A DNA stretch of 64,000 nt from Streptomyces griseoloalbus (GCA_014650015.1 BMUD01000017.1:62001-126000), one strand, 5' to 3'. Counted from the first letter of the stretch, positions 46,491 through 55,653 are shown. Program-made: numbers and translations. The notes: a model not told the origin generated them from the letters alone.

Positions 46491-47822
46491 TCAGCGGATA
46501 CGGCCGGCGCCCGCGCCGTGCTCGACCAGGACCGGGACGATCCGGGCCGGGTGGACCGCGGTGCGCAGGGTGGGGGTCCAGCCGGCGCCGGACCGCAGGG
46601 TCTCGGCCGGGATCTCCGCGTTGTGCACGGCGATCAGGTCCACGCTCCTGCCGTTGACCCGGTTGCCCGCCGCGGTGAGCGGCGAGTCGTTCCACCGCTT
46701 GAGGATCTTCGCGGGGCTGATGCCCTTCGGCAGGGTGAAGGCGTTGTGCTCGGCGACGAGCTGGGACTCCTTGCCGATGCCGAAGCTGTAGGAGTAGCCG
46801 GCGTCCGCCACGAAGTGGTTGTTGTACACGTCCACCTGCCCGAAGCGGACGCGCGGCGCGCGCTCGACCAGGTTCGAGAACAGGTTGTGGTGGAAGGTCG
46901 CCTTCAGCTTGCCCCGGTCGCCGACGGCGGTGGACTCGCTGTCGCTGTTGCCGATCAGGATCGTCTTGTCGTGCTCGGTGAAGACGTTCCAGGAGGCGGT
47001 GACGTAGTCGGCGCCCCGGACGATGTCCAGTTCGCCGTCGTGCTGCTGGTACAGCATGCCGAAGTGGGTCGGGGCCTCGCTGTCGGGGTGCTCCCCGTCG
47101 GTGAAGGTGTTGTGGTCCAGCCAGACGTGCGTGGAGCCGTACACGACGGCGGTGTCGTACTCGGAGTTCCAGTTGCCCTGGCTGCCGTCGGTCGGGTCCC
47201 ACTGCGGGAAGCAGTCGACCGGGCTCTCGAGGGTGAGGTTGCGGACGATGACGTTGTCCACGCCCTTGATCTGGAGGCTGGCGCCCTTGATGCCGGCGTT
47301 CCGGCCGACGCCGATGATCGTGGTGTTGGCGGGGATGTTCGCCTTGATGGCCGTGTCCTGCTGGGCGGCGGACGCCCTGCGCAGCCCCTCGGGGCTGTCG
47401 TCGGGCTCGGCGCTCAGGTCCCGCTCCAGGCCCCAGGTCTGCGGTGCGTACTTCTCCAGGTAGGCGTCGAAGTCGTACCCGGGCGCGGCGAACGCCTCGC
47501 AGCCCTCGAAGACCGCGTCGATGGTCCCCTTCACTTTGATGATCTTCGGCGCGCTGCCGCCGTCCGCCAGCGCGGCCTTGAATTCGGCCCAGTTGGTCAC
47601 GGTGTGGACGTGCTCGGCGTCGGCGGCGGCGCCCCCGGTGGTGCCGGTGCCGTGGGAGGCCCAGCCGTCGCCCGCGCCCAGTGTCTGCCGGGCGGGGTCG
47701 TGGTGGTGCGAGGGGGAGTGCGCCTGGGCGCCGGTGCCGGTCAGGGCCAGCACGAGGGCGGTGCAGCCGGCCAGCGAGGCGGCTCTCACTCTGGCATGCC
47801 CATGCCATTTCGATCTGTTCAT
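46491..47822 (-). CDS. Secreted pectate lyase, PL1 family
   Basis: A 443-residue secreted lyase. After a signal peptide (AASLAGCTALVLALTGTGAQA) comes the PL1 beta-helix with NTTIIGVGRNAGIKGASL, the calcium-site block STHVWLDHNTFTDGEHP, DYVTASWNVFTEHDKTILIGN and the catalytic Arg block LVERAPRVRFGQVDVYNNHF. The ATG at 47822 matches the signal-peptide start. It lies 34 bp after the acetylesterase-like gene, so co-transcription is likely. Confidence 0.94.
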   Translation of the reverse strand: MNRSKWHGHARVRAASLAGCTALVLALTGTGAQAHSPSHHHDPARQTLGAGDGWASHGTGTTGGAAADAEHVHTVTNWAEFKAALADGGSAPKIIKVKGTIDAVFEGCEAFAAPGYDFDAYLEKYAPQTWGLERDLSAEPDDSPEGLRRASAAQQDTAIKANIPANTTIIGVGRNAGIKGASLQIKGVDNVIVRNLTLESPVDCFPQWDPTDGSQGNWNSEYDTAVVYGSTHVWLDHNTFTDGEHPDSEAPTHFGMLYQQHDGELDIVRGADYVTASWNVFTEHDKTILIGNSDSESTAVGDRGKLKATFHHNLFSNLVERAPRVRFGQVDVYNNHFVADAGYSYSFGIGKESQLVAEHNAFTLPKGISPAKILKRWNDSPLTAAGNRVNGRSVDLIAVHNAEIPAETLRSGAGWTPTLRTAVHPARIVPVLVEHGAGAGRIR

Positions 47823-47856
47823 GGTGCGGCTCTCCTTCGTCATGGTCTGGAGGGTG

Positions 47857-48654
47857 TTACACGGCGGCCTCCGGCCAGGTGATCCACGACTGCGGGATCT
47901 CCTCGTCCAGCCGCCGCACGTCGCGCGGTGCGAGCACCCGGGTGCGCAGCAGCTCCCGGGCGAGAAGTCGCGCCACGGCGATCGCGCCCGGCGGGTTGAA
48001 GTGCGTGTTGTCCTGCTCGGTCGCCGTCCAGTTGAAGTACGTCTTGGTCTGCTCGGCCCCGAGCTCCTGCCACAACGCCAGCGACAGCGCCTGGATGTCG
48101 AGCAGCGCGACCTGCTCCTCCTCCGCCAGCGCCCGCATCGCCGCCGGATACTCACCGTGGCTCGGCACGGCACGGCCGTCCGCGTCGAACCGCCGCCGCT
48201 CCACGGCCGTGGCCAGCACGGGCCGGGCCCCACGGGCCCGGGCACCGTCGACGTACCGCCTCAGGTACTCCTGATACGTCGTCCAGAGCTCCGTGTGGCG
48301 GCTCGGGTCCTCCGCCTTCTCGTCGTTGTGCGCGAACTGGATCAGCAGAAGGTCTCCGGGCCGGATCGAGGAGAGGATCACATCGAGCCGTCCCTCGTCG
48401 ACGAAGCTCTTGGAACTCCGCCCGTTCAGGGCGTGATTGGCGACGGTGAGATGCCGGTGCAGCAGGAAGGGCAACGCCATTCCCCACCCGGTCTCGGGCG
48501 CGGCGTCGGCGTATTTCCGGGCGGCGGTGGAGTCACCGGCGATGTAGAGGGTGCGGGAACGCCGGCCGGCCGTCGCTCGCGCGGTCCCGTTCATGGCGAG
48601 AGCGAGAGGAACGCCGATCCCGGCAACGGCGACCCGTCTACGCGTGATGGACAC
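47857..48654 (-). CDS. SGNH hydrolase, rhamnogalacturonan acetylesterase-like (CE12)
   Basis: A 265-residue secreted esterase. A Tat-like signal (TRRRVAVAGIGVPLALAM) precedes the SGNH blocks: IAGDSTAARKY (Ser), NHALNGRSSKSF (Gly/Asn), LIQFAHNDEKAED (Asn) and EQDNTHFNPPGAI (Asp-His). This order matches rhamnogalacturonan acetylesterases, which deacetylate the pectin backbone. The GTG at 48654 is chosen for its ggaaagg ribosome site (minus strand, 48663-48669). The longer in-frame start at 48720 lies within an interspersed repeat. Confidence 0.9.
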   Translation of the reverse strand: MSITRRRVAVAGIGVPLALAMNGTARATAGRRSRTLYIAGDSTAARKYADAAPETGWGMALPFLLHRHLTVANHALNGRSSKSFVDEGRLDVILSSIRPGDLLLIQFAHNDEKAEDPSRHTELWTTYQEYLRRYVDGARARGARPVLATAVERRRFDADGRAVPSHGEYPAAMRALAEEEQVALLDIQALSLALWQELGAEQTKTYFNWTATEQDNTHFNPPGAIAVARLLARELLRTRVLAPRDVRRLDEEIPQSWITWPEAAV

Positions 48655-48690
48655 GAGCTGTGCCTTTCCACAGGGGTCGGTGGAGCTTCC

Positions 48691-48745
48691 CTTCAGGGGC
48701 GCGGGGAACCGCGCGAGCAACCGGGGACGGCCCGCAGCCGAAGCG
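48691..48745. repeat. Interspersed Streptomyces-type repeat with hairpin
   Basis: The stretch CTTCAGGGGCGCGGGGAACC, then GCGCGAGCAACCGGGGACGG, then CCCGCAGCC, resembles an intergenic element I recall as frequent in Streptomyces. It contains the hairpin CGCGG-GGAA-CCGCG (48701-48714). It sits between the binding-protein gene and the CE12 gene and may end transcription from the former. Confidence 0.5.
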
Positions 48746-48777
48746 GAACGAGCCGCCCCCGGCGAGAAGAACCCGCG

Positions 48778-50139
48778 TCAGCCCAACTGCTCCTGCCACT
48801 CCGCCTGAGCCTCGTTCAGCTGCCCGGCCAACGTGTCCAGGAACTCCTTGGCGCTCATGTCGCCGAGCAGGACCTTCTGGAAGTTCGGCTCGTTCTCCGC
48901 CTTGGAGATCGTGTTCCAGTCCGGCAGGTAGTACGGCAGCTGCACAATGCTCGTGGACCCGTCGCTCAGCGCCTCGGCCGCCAGCTTCGTCGGCTCCGCC
49001 TTGGCGATCCAGTCGTCCTTCGCGGCGTCCATGTGCGCCGGCACCTGCCCGGCCGCCTCGTTGAACTTCGAGCTGGACGGAGCCGACGTGGCGAACTCGA
49101 TGAACTTCCAGGCGGCCTCCTTGTTCTTCGAGCCCTTGAACAGGCCGACGCCGTCGACCGGGTTGGAGACCTGGACCCGCTTTCCGCCGGGCCCGGTGGG
49201 CTGCGGAATGCCCCGGAACTTGTCGCTGCCGAGCGCCTTCACATGGTCCTGGTAGGAACCGAGGTTGTGGTTCAGCATGCCGATCTGGCCGGAGTCCCAC
49301 TGCGCGACCATCTTGGTGAAGTCGTTGTTCAGGTCGGCGGCGGGGGTGACCTTCTTGAACAGGGCCGCGTACTTCTCCAGGGCCTCGATGTTCTTCGGGT
49401 CGTTGACCGTGGTCTTCTTGCCGGTGGAGTCCCAGAACGAGGTGATGCCGGACTGGCCGTACATCGCGTCCAGGGCCTGGGCGATGGAGCCGGCGCCACC
49501 GCGGATGGTGTAACCGAACTCGTTGCTGCCCTTCTTCGTGAGCTTCTCCGCGGCGTCGTAGAACCGGTCCCAGGTGGTCGGCTCCTCCAGGCCCGCCTTC
49601 TCGAACAGGTCGGTGCGGTAGTAGAGGACGCCGTTGTTCGCCGAGGTCGGGATCGAGTACAGCTTGTTGTCGCCGCCGCCGGCGGCCCGCAGCGACTCGA
49701 TCATGTCCTTGTTGAGCTTGCCGTTCAGGGGGGACTTGGCCAGCCGGAAGTCCAGCGAGTCGAGCGCGCCCTGGGCGGCGAAGCCCGCGAGCATGGACGC
49801 GGTGACGCCGCCGACGTCCGGCAGGCCGCCGCCCTGGATGGCGGTGTCGACCTTGGACTGGTACTCGGTGGAGGCGATACCGACGTACTGGACGTCGATG
49901 TCCGGGTTCGCCTTCTCGAAGTCGGCGATGATCTCCTTCCAGATGTCGGTGCGGACACCGCCGTTGTTGTCCCAGAAGACGATCTTGCCCTTGCCGCTGC
50001 CCTCGGCGCCGTCGCCGCCGCCCGCGCCGCTGCCGTCGTCGCCGCAGGCGGTGGCGGTCAGGGCGAGCACGGCCCCCAGGGCGACGGCGGCCGACGTCCG
50101 GCGCCTGCCTGTGCTGCTTCTGCGAATGCTGATCATCAT
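48778..50139 (-). CDS. Sugar ABC transporter substrate-binding lipoprotein (family 1)
   Basis: A 453-residue extracellular binding protein. The signal (RRTSAAVALGAVLALTATAC) ends in a lipobox with Cys, followed by DDGSGAGGG. The mature part has family-1 features: GKIVFWDNNGGVRTDIW, DFEKANPDIDVQYVG and LYSIPTSANNGVLYYRTDLFEKAG. By context it binds pectin- or arabinan-derived oligosaccharides for the two permeases upstream. It is odd that the gene lies after the GH43 gene rather than before the permeases. The first of two adjacent ATGs is used. Confidence 0.92.
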   Translation of the reverse strand: MMISIRRSSTGRRRTSAAVALGAVLALTATACGDDGSGAGGGDGAEGSGKGKIVFWDNNGGVRTDIWKEIIADFEKANPDIDVQYVGIASTEYQSKVDTAIQGGGLPDVGGVTASMLAGFAAQGALDSLDFRLAKSPLNGKLNKDMIESLRAAGGGDNKLYSIPTSANNGVLYYRTDLFEKAGLEEPTTWDRFYDAAEKLTKKGSNEFGYTIRGGAGSIAQALDAMYGQSGITSFWDSTGKKTTVNDPKNIEALEKYAALFKKVTPAADLNNDFTKMVAQWDSGQIGMLNHNLGSYQDHVKALGSDKFRGIPQPTGPGGKRVQVSNPVDGVGLFKGSKNKEAAWKFIEFATSAPSSSKFNEAAGQVPAHMDAAKDDWIAKAEPTKLAAEALSDGSTSIVQLPYYLPDWNTISKAENEPNFQKVLLGDMSAKEFLDTLAGQLNEAQAEWQEQLG

Positions 50140-50213
50140 TGGTCGGCTCTCTTCTTCTGGATCCAACGGACTGTGAAGTTGTGGACGGGTCGGTCAGGAC
50201 GGCCCGGCGGCGG

Positions 50214-51746
50214 TCAGCCGTGCGCCGGGGCGCCGATCCCGAACCGGGTGAACGTGGCGGCACCGGCGTGTCCCTGACCGGTGGGCGCCAGGGCGACCAG
50301 ACCGAGCAGAGCTCCGACCCAGCGCCACGGAGTGGCGGCGAAGACCTGCCCGGAAGGGCGGAAGCCGTCGCCGGTGTCGTACGAGAAGCGGCAGCGCGCA
50401 CCGGCGCCTATGTCGATGCGCAGCCGGGCCCGGCCCTCTGGAGCGAGCCGCGGGTGATCGGCGTCCCGTTCCCTGTCGGCGACCGCCTCGGCGAACCGGT
50501 GCACCAGATGCACCGCGCCGTCCGCGCCCCGCTGGAGCCCGATCCAGCGATACGCGTCCCCGAGGACCGCGAGCCCGGCGCGCGCCCCCGGCTCCTCGCT
50601 GTCGAGCCGCAGCTCCACCTCGACGGTGCACGGCGTGCCGGGCAGCCGCTGGGTGAGCACGTTGGGCACCTTGCGCAGGTCGTGCGCCTCGGCGGAGCGC
50701 ACGCAGGTCAGCCGCAGTCCGTCGGCGGAGTGCTGGGTGGCCCAGCCGTCCCTCGGGTTGGCGGCCCACTGCCACTGGCGGCCGTGCCGTCCGCCGGGGA
50801 AGTCGTCGTCGGTGGCCGGCGCGGCCGGCGGCTGCGCCGGCAGGTCCGGGCGGCGGTGGACGGCGACCGGGGCGCCGTCGTCCCCGAGCACCGGCCACCC
50901 TCCCTCACCGTCCCAGCGCATCGGCTGGAGGTGGACCACCCTGCCGTACGCCCCACGCTGCTGGAAGTGCAGGAACCAGTCCTCGCCGGACGGGGTGCGC
51001 ACCCAGCCGCCCTGGTGGGGGCCGTTGACGTCGGTGTCCTTCTGCTCCAGGACGACCTTCTCCTCGTACGGCCCGAAGAACGCGCGGGAGCGGAAGGCGC
51101 CCTGCCAGCCGGTCTCCACTCCCCCGGCGGGGGCGAGGATCCAGAACCAGCCGTCGTGCCGGTAGAGCTTGGGCCCCTCCAGGGTGAACCAGCCGGGGAT
51201 CCGGTCGCCGTCGACGATCACCTTGCCCTCGTCGAGGAGTTCGGTGCCGTGGGGGTGCATCCGGTGGCCGGTGAGGCGGTTCTTGACACCGCTGCGGGAC
51301 TTGGCCCAGGCGTGCACGAGATACGCCTCGCCGGTCTCCTCGTCCCACAGGGGGCACGGGTCGATCAGTCCCTTGCCGGCCTTCACCAGGAGCGGTCGCG
51401 TCCACGGGCCGCGGATCTCGGGGGCGTTGACCTGGAAGATGCCCTGGTCGGGGTCGCCCCAGAAGATCCAGAAGCGGTCGTCGTGGTGGCGCAGGGACGG
51501 GGCCCACACGCCGCAGTCGTGGCGGGGCACGGCGAACTCGGCCTCGGGTTCGAGGCGGTCCAGGGCGTGCCCGACGAGGGTCCAGTTGACCAGGTCCCGG
51601 GAGTGCAGCAGGGGCAGTCCGGGGACGCGGCCGAAGCTGGAGGCGGTCAGGTAGAAGTCGTCGCCGACACGGATCACGTCCGGGTCGGACCAGTCGGCGT
51701 TCAGGACCGGGTTGCGGTAGGTGGACTCCGTCTGTCCGGCGGTCAC
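50214..51746 (-). CDS. Glycoside hydrolase family 43 enzyme with C-terminal beta-sandwich domain
   Basis: A 510-residue cytoplasmic GH43 enzyme without a signal peptide. The five-bladed propeller starts NPVLNADWSDPDVIRVGDDF (catalytic base Asp), includes GLIDPCPLWDEETGEAYLVH and the acid Glu in WFTLEGPKLYRHDGW. Residues about 310-510 form a concanavalin-like domain as in beta-xylosidases. It probably trims imported xylo- or arabino-oligosaccharides. Its GTG overlaps the DUF6807 stop. Confidence 0.9.
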   Translation of the reverse strand: MTAGQTESTYRNPVLNADWSDPDVIRVGDDFYLTASSFGRVPGLPLLHSRDLVNWTLVGHALDRLEPEAEFAVPRHDCGVWAPSLRHHDDRFWIFWGDPDQGIFQVNAPEIRGPWTRPLLVKAGKGLIDPCPLWDEETGEAYLVHAWAKSRSGVKNRLTGHRMHPHGTELLDEGKVIVDGDRIPGWFTLEGPKLYRHDGWFWILAPAGGVETGWQGAFRSRAFFGPYEEKVVLEQKDTDVNGPHQGGWVRTPSGEDWFLHFQQRGAYGRVVHLQPMRWDGEGGWPVLGDDGAPVAVHRRPDLPAQPPAAPATDDDFPGGRHGRQWQWAANPRDGWATQHSADGLRLTCVRSAEAHDLRKVPNVLTQRLPGTPCTVEVELRLDSEEPGARAGLAVLGDAYRWIGLQRGADGAVHLVHRFAEAVADRERDADHPRLAPEGRARLRIDIGAGARCRFSYDTGDGFRPSGQVFAATPWRWVGALLGLVALAPTGQGHAGAATFTRFGIGAPAHG

Positions 51747-52588
51747 GGGCTCACCGCCTTGCGGACCAGGGCGGCGGCGTCGTCCCGGCCGAGGCGGCCG
51801 TCGGCGACGACGGTGACGATGCGGCGGACCACGGTCTCGCCGGGCGGGACCGTCAGCCGTGCCTCGTGGGCGAGGGAGGAGCCGACGCCCGGGTATGCGG
51901 CGGTGCGCACGAACCAGGGGTCGCGCCGGGTCGGTGCGGTGACCCCGGCGAAGACCAGGGTCCAGGTGGATCCGGCGAGCGCGAGCCAGTCGGCGGGGCG
52001 GCCGTGGACCTCGCTCTCCCCCTCGGCGCCGGCGGTGAAGACGTCCGGTGCCGTCTCCTCCTTGCGGGCCCGCCAGAAGAAGCCGCCGTAGGCCGCGCCG
52101 GGGCGGCCGTTGGTGGCCGGGCTGCCGAGGGAGAGCGGGGCGGAGGTGATGTTGGTGAGGGAGAAGGTGAAATCCAGCGCCCAGGCCGTGTCGGTGAGTT
52201 CGGTGGCCGCCACCGTGCGGCGTTCGCGCAGCAGCTCGCCCGGCGCGGCCACCCAGCGCAGCTCCTCCACGAACCCGTCGGGGTCGCGCAGCTGGTAGGC
52301 GGTGTGCCGCTGGGAGCCGTGGTTGTCCAGCTCGGTCGGGCCCCGGTCGCGGACGTAGGTGCGCCCGCCCCAGAAGTTGAACCCCTCGACGTCGGGAACG
52401 GCGACACCGACGCCGAGGTGGTGTGCGTGGTCGGCGGGGCTCAGCTCGGTGACCGCCGTACCGGCCAGGGTGGTGACGGGGTGCAGATACGGCCGCGGGG
52501 AGAGCCGGGCCGGCAGTTCGGGCCGGGTGACGTACCGGCCGACGGGCCGGCCCGCGACGCGCAGGACCACGGAGTCGTTGCCGGTCAT
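51743..52588 (-). CDS. DUF6807 (PmoA-like) family protein
   Basis: A 281-residue protein resembling the DUF6807 family often found in sugar-utilisation operons. Blocks visible are LSPADHAHHLGVGVAVPDVEGFNFWGG-type sequence with adjacent His residues, and PATNGRPGAAYGGFFWRAR. The function is unknown; the paired His and buried Arg/Trp suggest an enzyme. It overlaps both neighbours (ATGA and GTGA), so it is made together with the dehydrogenase and GH43 enzyme. Confidence 0.78.
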   Translation of the reverse strand: MTGNDSVVLRVAGRPVGRYVTRPELPARLSPRPYLHPVTTLAGTAVTELSPADHAHHLGVGVAVPDVEGFNFWGGRTYVRDRGPTELDNHGSQRHTAYQLRDPDGFVEELRWVAAPGELLRERRTVAATELTDTAWALDFTFSLTNITSAPLSLGSPATNGRPGAAYGGFFWRARKEETAPDVFTAGAEGESEVHGRPADWLALAGSTWTLVFAGVTAPTRRDPWFVRTAAYPGVGSSLAHEARLTVPPGETVVRRIVTVVADGRLGRDDAAALVRKAVSP

Positions 52589-53766
52589 CGGGTGCTCACC
52601 TCTTTCGGCAGGTGGTGCAGGGGCGGCGCCCAGGGGGCGCCCAGCTCGGAGTAGAGGGACAGGGTGTCGGCGGCGGCCGTGACGAGGCCGTCGATGCCGG
52701 GCACGACACGGCGGTTCTCACCGGGGACGCGGTGCCAGGCACCGGCCGGCAGCGGGGCCGGGTCGGGGGCCTGCCGGATCGCCTCGACGACCTTCATGAA
52801 GGCGCCCGTCCCGTCCGGGGTGACCAGGAGCGGGGTGCCGTCGGTGAGGTGGGCGACGAGGTTCGCCAGCAGGTCGGTGCGGCCGAACCGCATCTCCTCG
52901 GGGCCGTGCTCCGCGCGCTGGAGCAGCACGCGGTCCTGCTTGTACCAGAGGGTGATCCGGCCGCGGGTGCCGTGCACCACGACGTACGGCTCGTCGGCCC
53001 GCTCGGCGCACAGCGTCGCGGCGACGGTGACCGGCCCGCCCCGCGCGGTGGTGATCCGTACGCAGGAGGTGTCGTCGGACTCGATGTCGTTGGCGCGCAG
53101 CAGTTCGGTCTCGATGCCGGTGACGTCCTCGGCGCGGGTGCTGTCGCCGAGCGCGAGGGCGGTGGCGACGGCGTGGGCGAGCGGGTTGGTCAGCGCCCCG
53201 TCGATCACGTCGACGCCGTTCAGCCGCCGCCGGCCCGCCCAGGGCGCCCGCCGGAAGTACTCCTCGGGCCGCACCCAGGCACCGGCCCCGCCGATCCCCT
53301 GCACCCGGCCGACGGCGCCCTGCGCGACCAGTTCCCGGATCGCGGGCACGGCGTGCGAGCCGAGCGACTGGAATCCGATCTGGCAGGCGACCCCGGCCGC
53401 GGCGACCCCGTCGGCCATCCGGCGGAACTCGGCGTACGACGGAGCCGGCGGCTTCTCCAGCAGGAGGTGCACGCCCCGCGCCGCCGCCGCGAGGGCCAGG
53501 TCGGTGTGGGTGGGGATCGGGGTGCAGATCACCGCGACGCGGGCGCCGGTGGAGTCCAGCAGCGCGCCGAAGTCGGCGGACTGCTCGGGGAGCTCCCCGC
53601 CGAACTCCTCCTCGGTGAGCGGGGTGAGCTCGCAGATGCCCACGAGCCGTACGAGGCCCTCCGCCTGGAGCCGGCGGATGTTCGCCACGTGCCAGCGGCC
53701 GTGGCCGCGGGCGCCGGCGAGGACGACGGGGACCGGGTCGCCGGGTGCGGTCCGGGGTTCCGTCAT
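52585..53766 (-). CDS. Gfo/Idh/MocA-family oxidoreductase
   Basis: A 393-residue NAD(P)-dependent sugar dehydrogenase-type protein. The Rossmann start is VVLAGARGHGRWHVANIRRL, followed by AVICTPIPTHTDLALAAAARG and HLLLEKPPAPS (the EKP motif). The GRVQGIGGAGAWVRPEEYFRR and GVDVIDGALTNPLAHAVATAL blocks form the substrate side. It may oxidise an imported sugar, for instance arabinose or a uronic acid, before the dehydratase step. ATGA overlaps at both ends couple it to the permease and DUF6807 genes. Confidence 0.88.
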   Translation of the reverse strand: MTEPRTAPGDPVPVVLAGARGHGRWHVANIRRLQAEGLVRLVGICELTPLTEEEFGGELPEQSADFGALLDSTGARVAVICTPIPTHTDLALAAAARGVHLLLEKPPAPSYAEFRRMADGVAAAGVACQIGFQSLGSHAVPAIRELVAQGAVGRVQGIGGAGAWVRPEEYFRRAPWAGRRRLNGVDVIDGALTNPLAHAVATALALGDSTRAEDVTGIETELLRANDIESDDTSCVRITTARGGPVTVAATLCAERADEPYVVVHGTRGRITLWYKQDRVLLQRAEHGPEEMRFGRTDLLANLVAHLTDGTPLLVTPDGTGAFMKVVEAIRQAPDPAPLPAGAWHRVPGENRRVVPGIDGLVTAAADTLSLYSELGAPWAPPLHHLPKEVSTR

Positions 53767-54659
53767 CCCTTCACCGCCCCCGCGCTGAACCCGGTGATCA
53801 GCCACTTCTGGATGAAGGCGAAGACGATCACGACGGGGACGGCCGCGATGATGCCGCCCGCGGCGAGGGCGCCGAGGTCGACGCTGTCCGCGCTCATGAG
53901 GGTGTTGAGGCCGACCGGGATGGTCTGCTTCTCCTGGTTGTTGAGGAACATCAGGGCGAACAGGAAGTGGTTCCAGGAGTGGACGAAGGCGAAGGAGCCG
54001 ACGGCGATCAGACCGGGCCGCAGCAGCGGCAGGACGACGATCCTGAACGACGTCATCCGGTTGCAGCCGTCGACCCAGGCGGCCTCCTCCAGGGTGTACG
54101 GCACGTTCTTGATGAAGTTGCTGATCAGGATCATCGACAGCGGCAGCTGGAAGACCGTCTCGGCGATGATGACGCTGCCGAGGGAGTTGATCATCTGCAG
54201 CCCGGCGAAGATCTCGAACAGCGGGACCAGCAGCAGCGCGCCGGGCACGAACTGGGAGCACAGCAGGCCCAGCATGAACGCCCGCTTGATCTTGAAGTCG
54301 AACCGGGCGAGGGCGTAGCCGCCGGCCAGGGCGACCAGCGTCGTCATGATCAGGGTGGCGACGCCGACCAGCACGCTGTTGTAGAAGAAGGTGCCGAAGC
54401 TGCGGTCCGTCCACACCTTCTCGAAGTGGACGAAGGTCATCGGCCAGGGCACCAGCGAGGTCGAGCCGGCCGGGCGCAGCGCGAAGAGCAGGATCCAGTA
54501 GAAGGGGATGAGGGTGAAGACGAGGTAGATGCCCAGGGGCAGGTAGATCTGCCAGCGGGGTGCCTCGTCCCAGGCCCGGCGCCGCTTCGTCGGGCGGGGC
54601 GCTGCGGGGGCGGCGTGCGCGGGAGCGGGGGCGGCCTTGGTGGCCTCGGTGGTGATCAC
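53763..54659 (-). CDS. Sugar ABC transporter permease (MalG/CUT1 type)
   Basis: A 298-residue permease with six helices after a Pro/Ala-rich cytoplasmic N-terminus. The coupling loop is LEEAAWVDGCNRMTSFRIVVLPLLRPG. The GTG start overlaps the first permease stop (GTGA). It forms the channel with the 54.7-kb permease; no ATPase gene is nearby, so a shared MsiK-type ATPase is likely. Confidence 0.92.
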   Translation of the reverse strand: MITTEATKAAPAPAHAAPAAPRPTKRRRAWDEAPRWQIYLPLGIYLVFTLIPFYWILLFALRPAGSTSLVPWPMTFVHFEKVWTDRSFGTFFYNSVLVGVATLIMTTLVALAGGYALARFDFKIKRAFMLGLLCSQFVPGALLLVPLFEIFAGLQMINSLGSVIIAETVFQLPLSMILISNFIKNVPYTLEEAAWVDGCNRMTSFRIVVLPLLRPGLIAVGSFAFVHSWNHFLFALMFLNNQEKQTIPVGLNTLMSADSVDLGALAAGGIIAAVPVVIVFAFIQKWLITGFSAGAVKG

Positions 54660-55591
54660 TTGCTTTCGCCTCCGAACTTGCTCAGCCGCAGGTAGACCAT
54701 CGAGCAGAAGAGCAGGATCACGAACGCGACCGTGGTGAGGGCCGACGCGTAGCCGAAGTTGTGGGCGTCGATCGAGGTGTTGGCGATGTACAGCGGCAGC
54801 GTCGTGGTCTCGCCCGCGGGTCCGCCGCCGGTCAGCGTGTAGAGCAGGTCGACGTTGTTGAACTCCCACACCGCGCGCAGCAGCGTGGACAGGATGATGG
54901 CGTCCTTCAGGTGCGGCAGCGTGATGTGCCAGAACTGCTTGATGCGGCTCGCCCCGTCGACCTCGGCGGCCTCGTAGAGGTCCTTCGAGACGGACTGGAG
55001 GTCGGCGAGGATGAGGATGGCGAAGAAGGGGACGCCCCGCCACAGGTCGGCGACGACCACCGCCGGGAAGACCGTGGAGGTGTCCGACAGCCAGCTGACG
55101 CCGTAGTCGCCGACGCCCATGTCCGCGAGGTAGCGGGTGATGCCGGTCTGGGAGTTGTAGAGCAGCACCCAGATCGCGGAGGTCAGCACGCCGGAGACGG
55201 CCCACGGCGAGAAGACGAGGGCGCGCCCCATGGCGCGGCCGACGAAGGTCTGGTTGACGATGAGGGCGAGCGCCAGGCCGAACAGCAGTTGCAGGCCGAC
55301 CTCGACGAACACCCACTTGGCGCTGAAGACCAGCGTGTCCCAGAACAGCGGGTCGTCGGTGAAGATGCGGGTGAAGTTGTCGAAGCCCGCGTAGCCGTTC
55401 CGCCAGGGTTTGGTGGGGTTGTAGTTCTGCAGGCTGTAATAGAAGACGCTGATGACCGGGTATGCGATGAAACCCAGCATGAGCAGGGCGGCCGGCGCGA
55501 TCAGCAGGTAGGGAAGCCTGCGGGGCGTGGCGGAGGCACGGCGCCGCCGGGGTGGCGCGGGCGGTTTCGCCACGGCTGCGGCATGGGCCAT
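54656..55591 (-). CDS. Sugar ABC transporter permease (MalF/CUT1 type)
   Basis: A 311-residue permease with six helices; the coupling loop is LYEAAEVDGASRIKQFWHITLPHLKD. The N-terminus is Pro/Arg-rich (KPPAPPRRRRASATPRR). It is the first gene of the transporter block; a 97-bp gap to the IlvD-like gene holds a LacI-type palindrome. The ATG at 55591 follows gagaaacggagaac on the minus strand. Confidence 0.92.
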   Translation of the reverse strand: MAHAAAVAKPPAPPRRRRASATPRRLPYLLIAPAALLMLGFIAYPVISVFYYSLQNYNPTKPWRNGYAGFDNFTRIFTDDPLFWDTLVFSAKWVFVEVGLQLLFGLALALIVNQTFVGRAMGRALVFSPWAVSGVLTSAIWVLLYNSQTGITRYLADMGVGDYGVSWLSDTSTVFPAVVVADLWRGVPFFAILILADLQSVSKDLYEAAEVDGASRIKQFWHITLPHLKDAIILSTLLRAVWEFNNVDLLYTLTGGGPAGETTTLPLYIANTSIDAHNFGYASALTTVAFVILLFCSMVYLRLSKFGGESK

Positions 55592-55640
55592 GACTGTTCT
55601 CCGTTTCTCGGTACGTCGTGCTGTGTGGTGCGTGAGCGGG

Positions 55641-55653
55641 TGAAGCGCTTTCT
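55641..55653. promoter_or_regulatory. Candidate LacI-type operator upstream of the sugar ABC permeases
   Basis: TGAAGCGCTTTCT contains the perfect palindrome AAGCGCTT (55643-55650), the core of many LacI-family operators. It lies in the short gap before the first permease gene. No LacI-family gene is in the window. Confidence 0.35.

Noticed and set aside
53745-54695. Plus-strand 316-aa frame antisense to the sugar permease
   Set aside because: A charged, low-complexity shadow (many Asp, Gly and His) of a clear permease gene.
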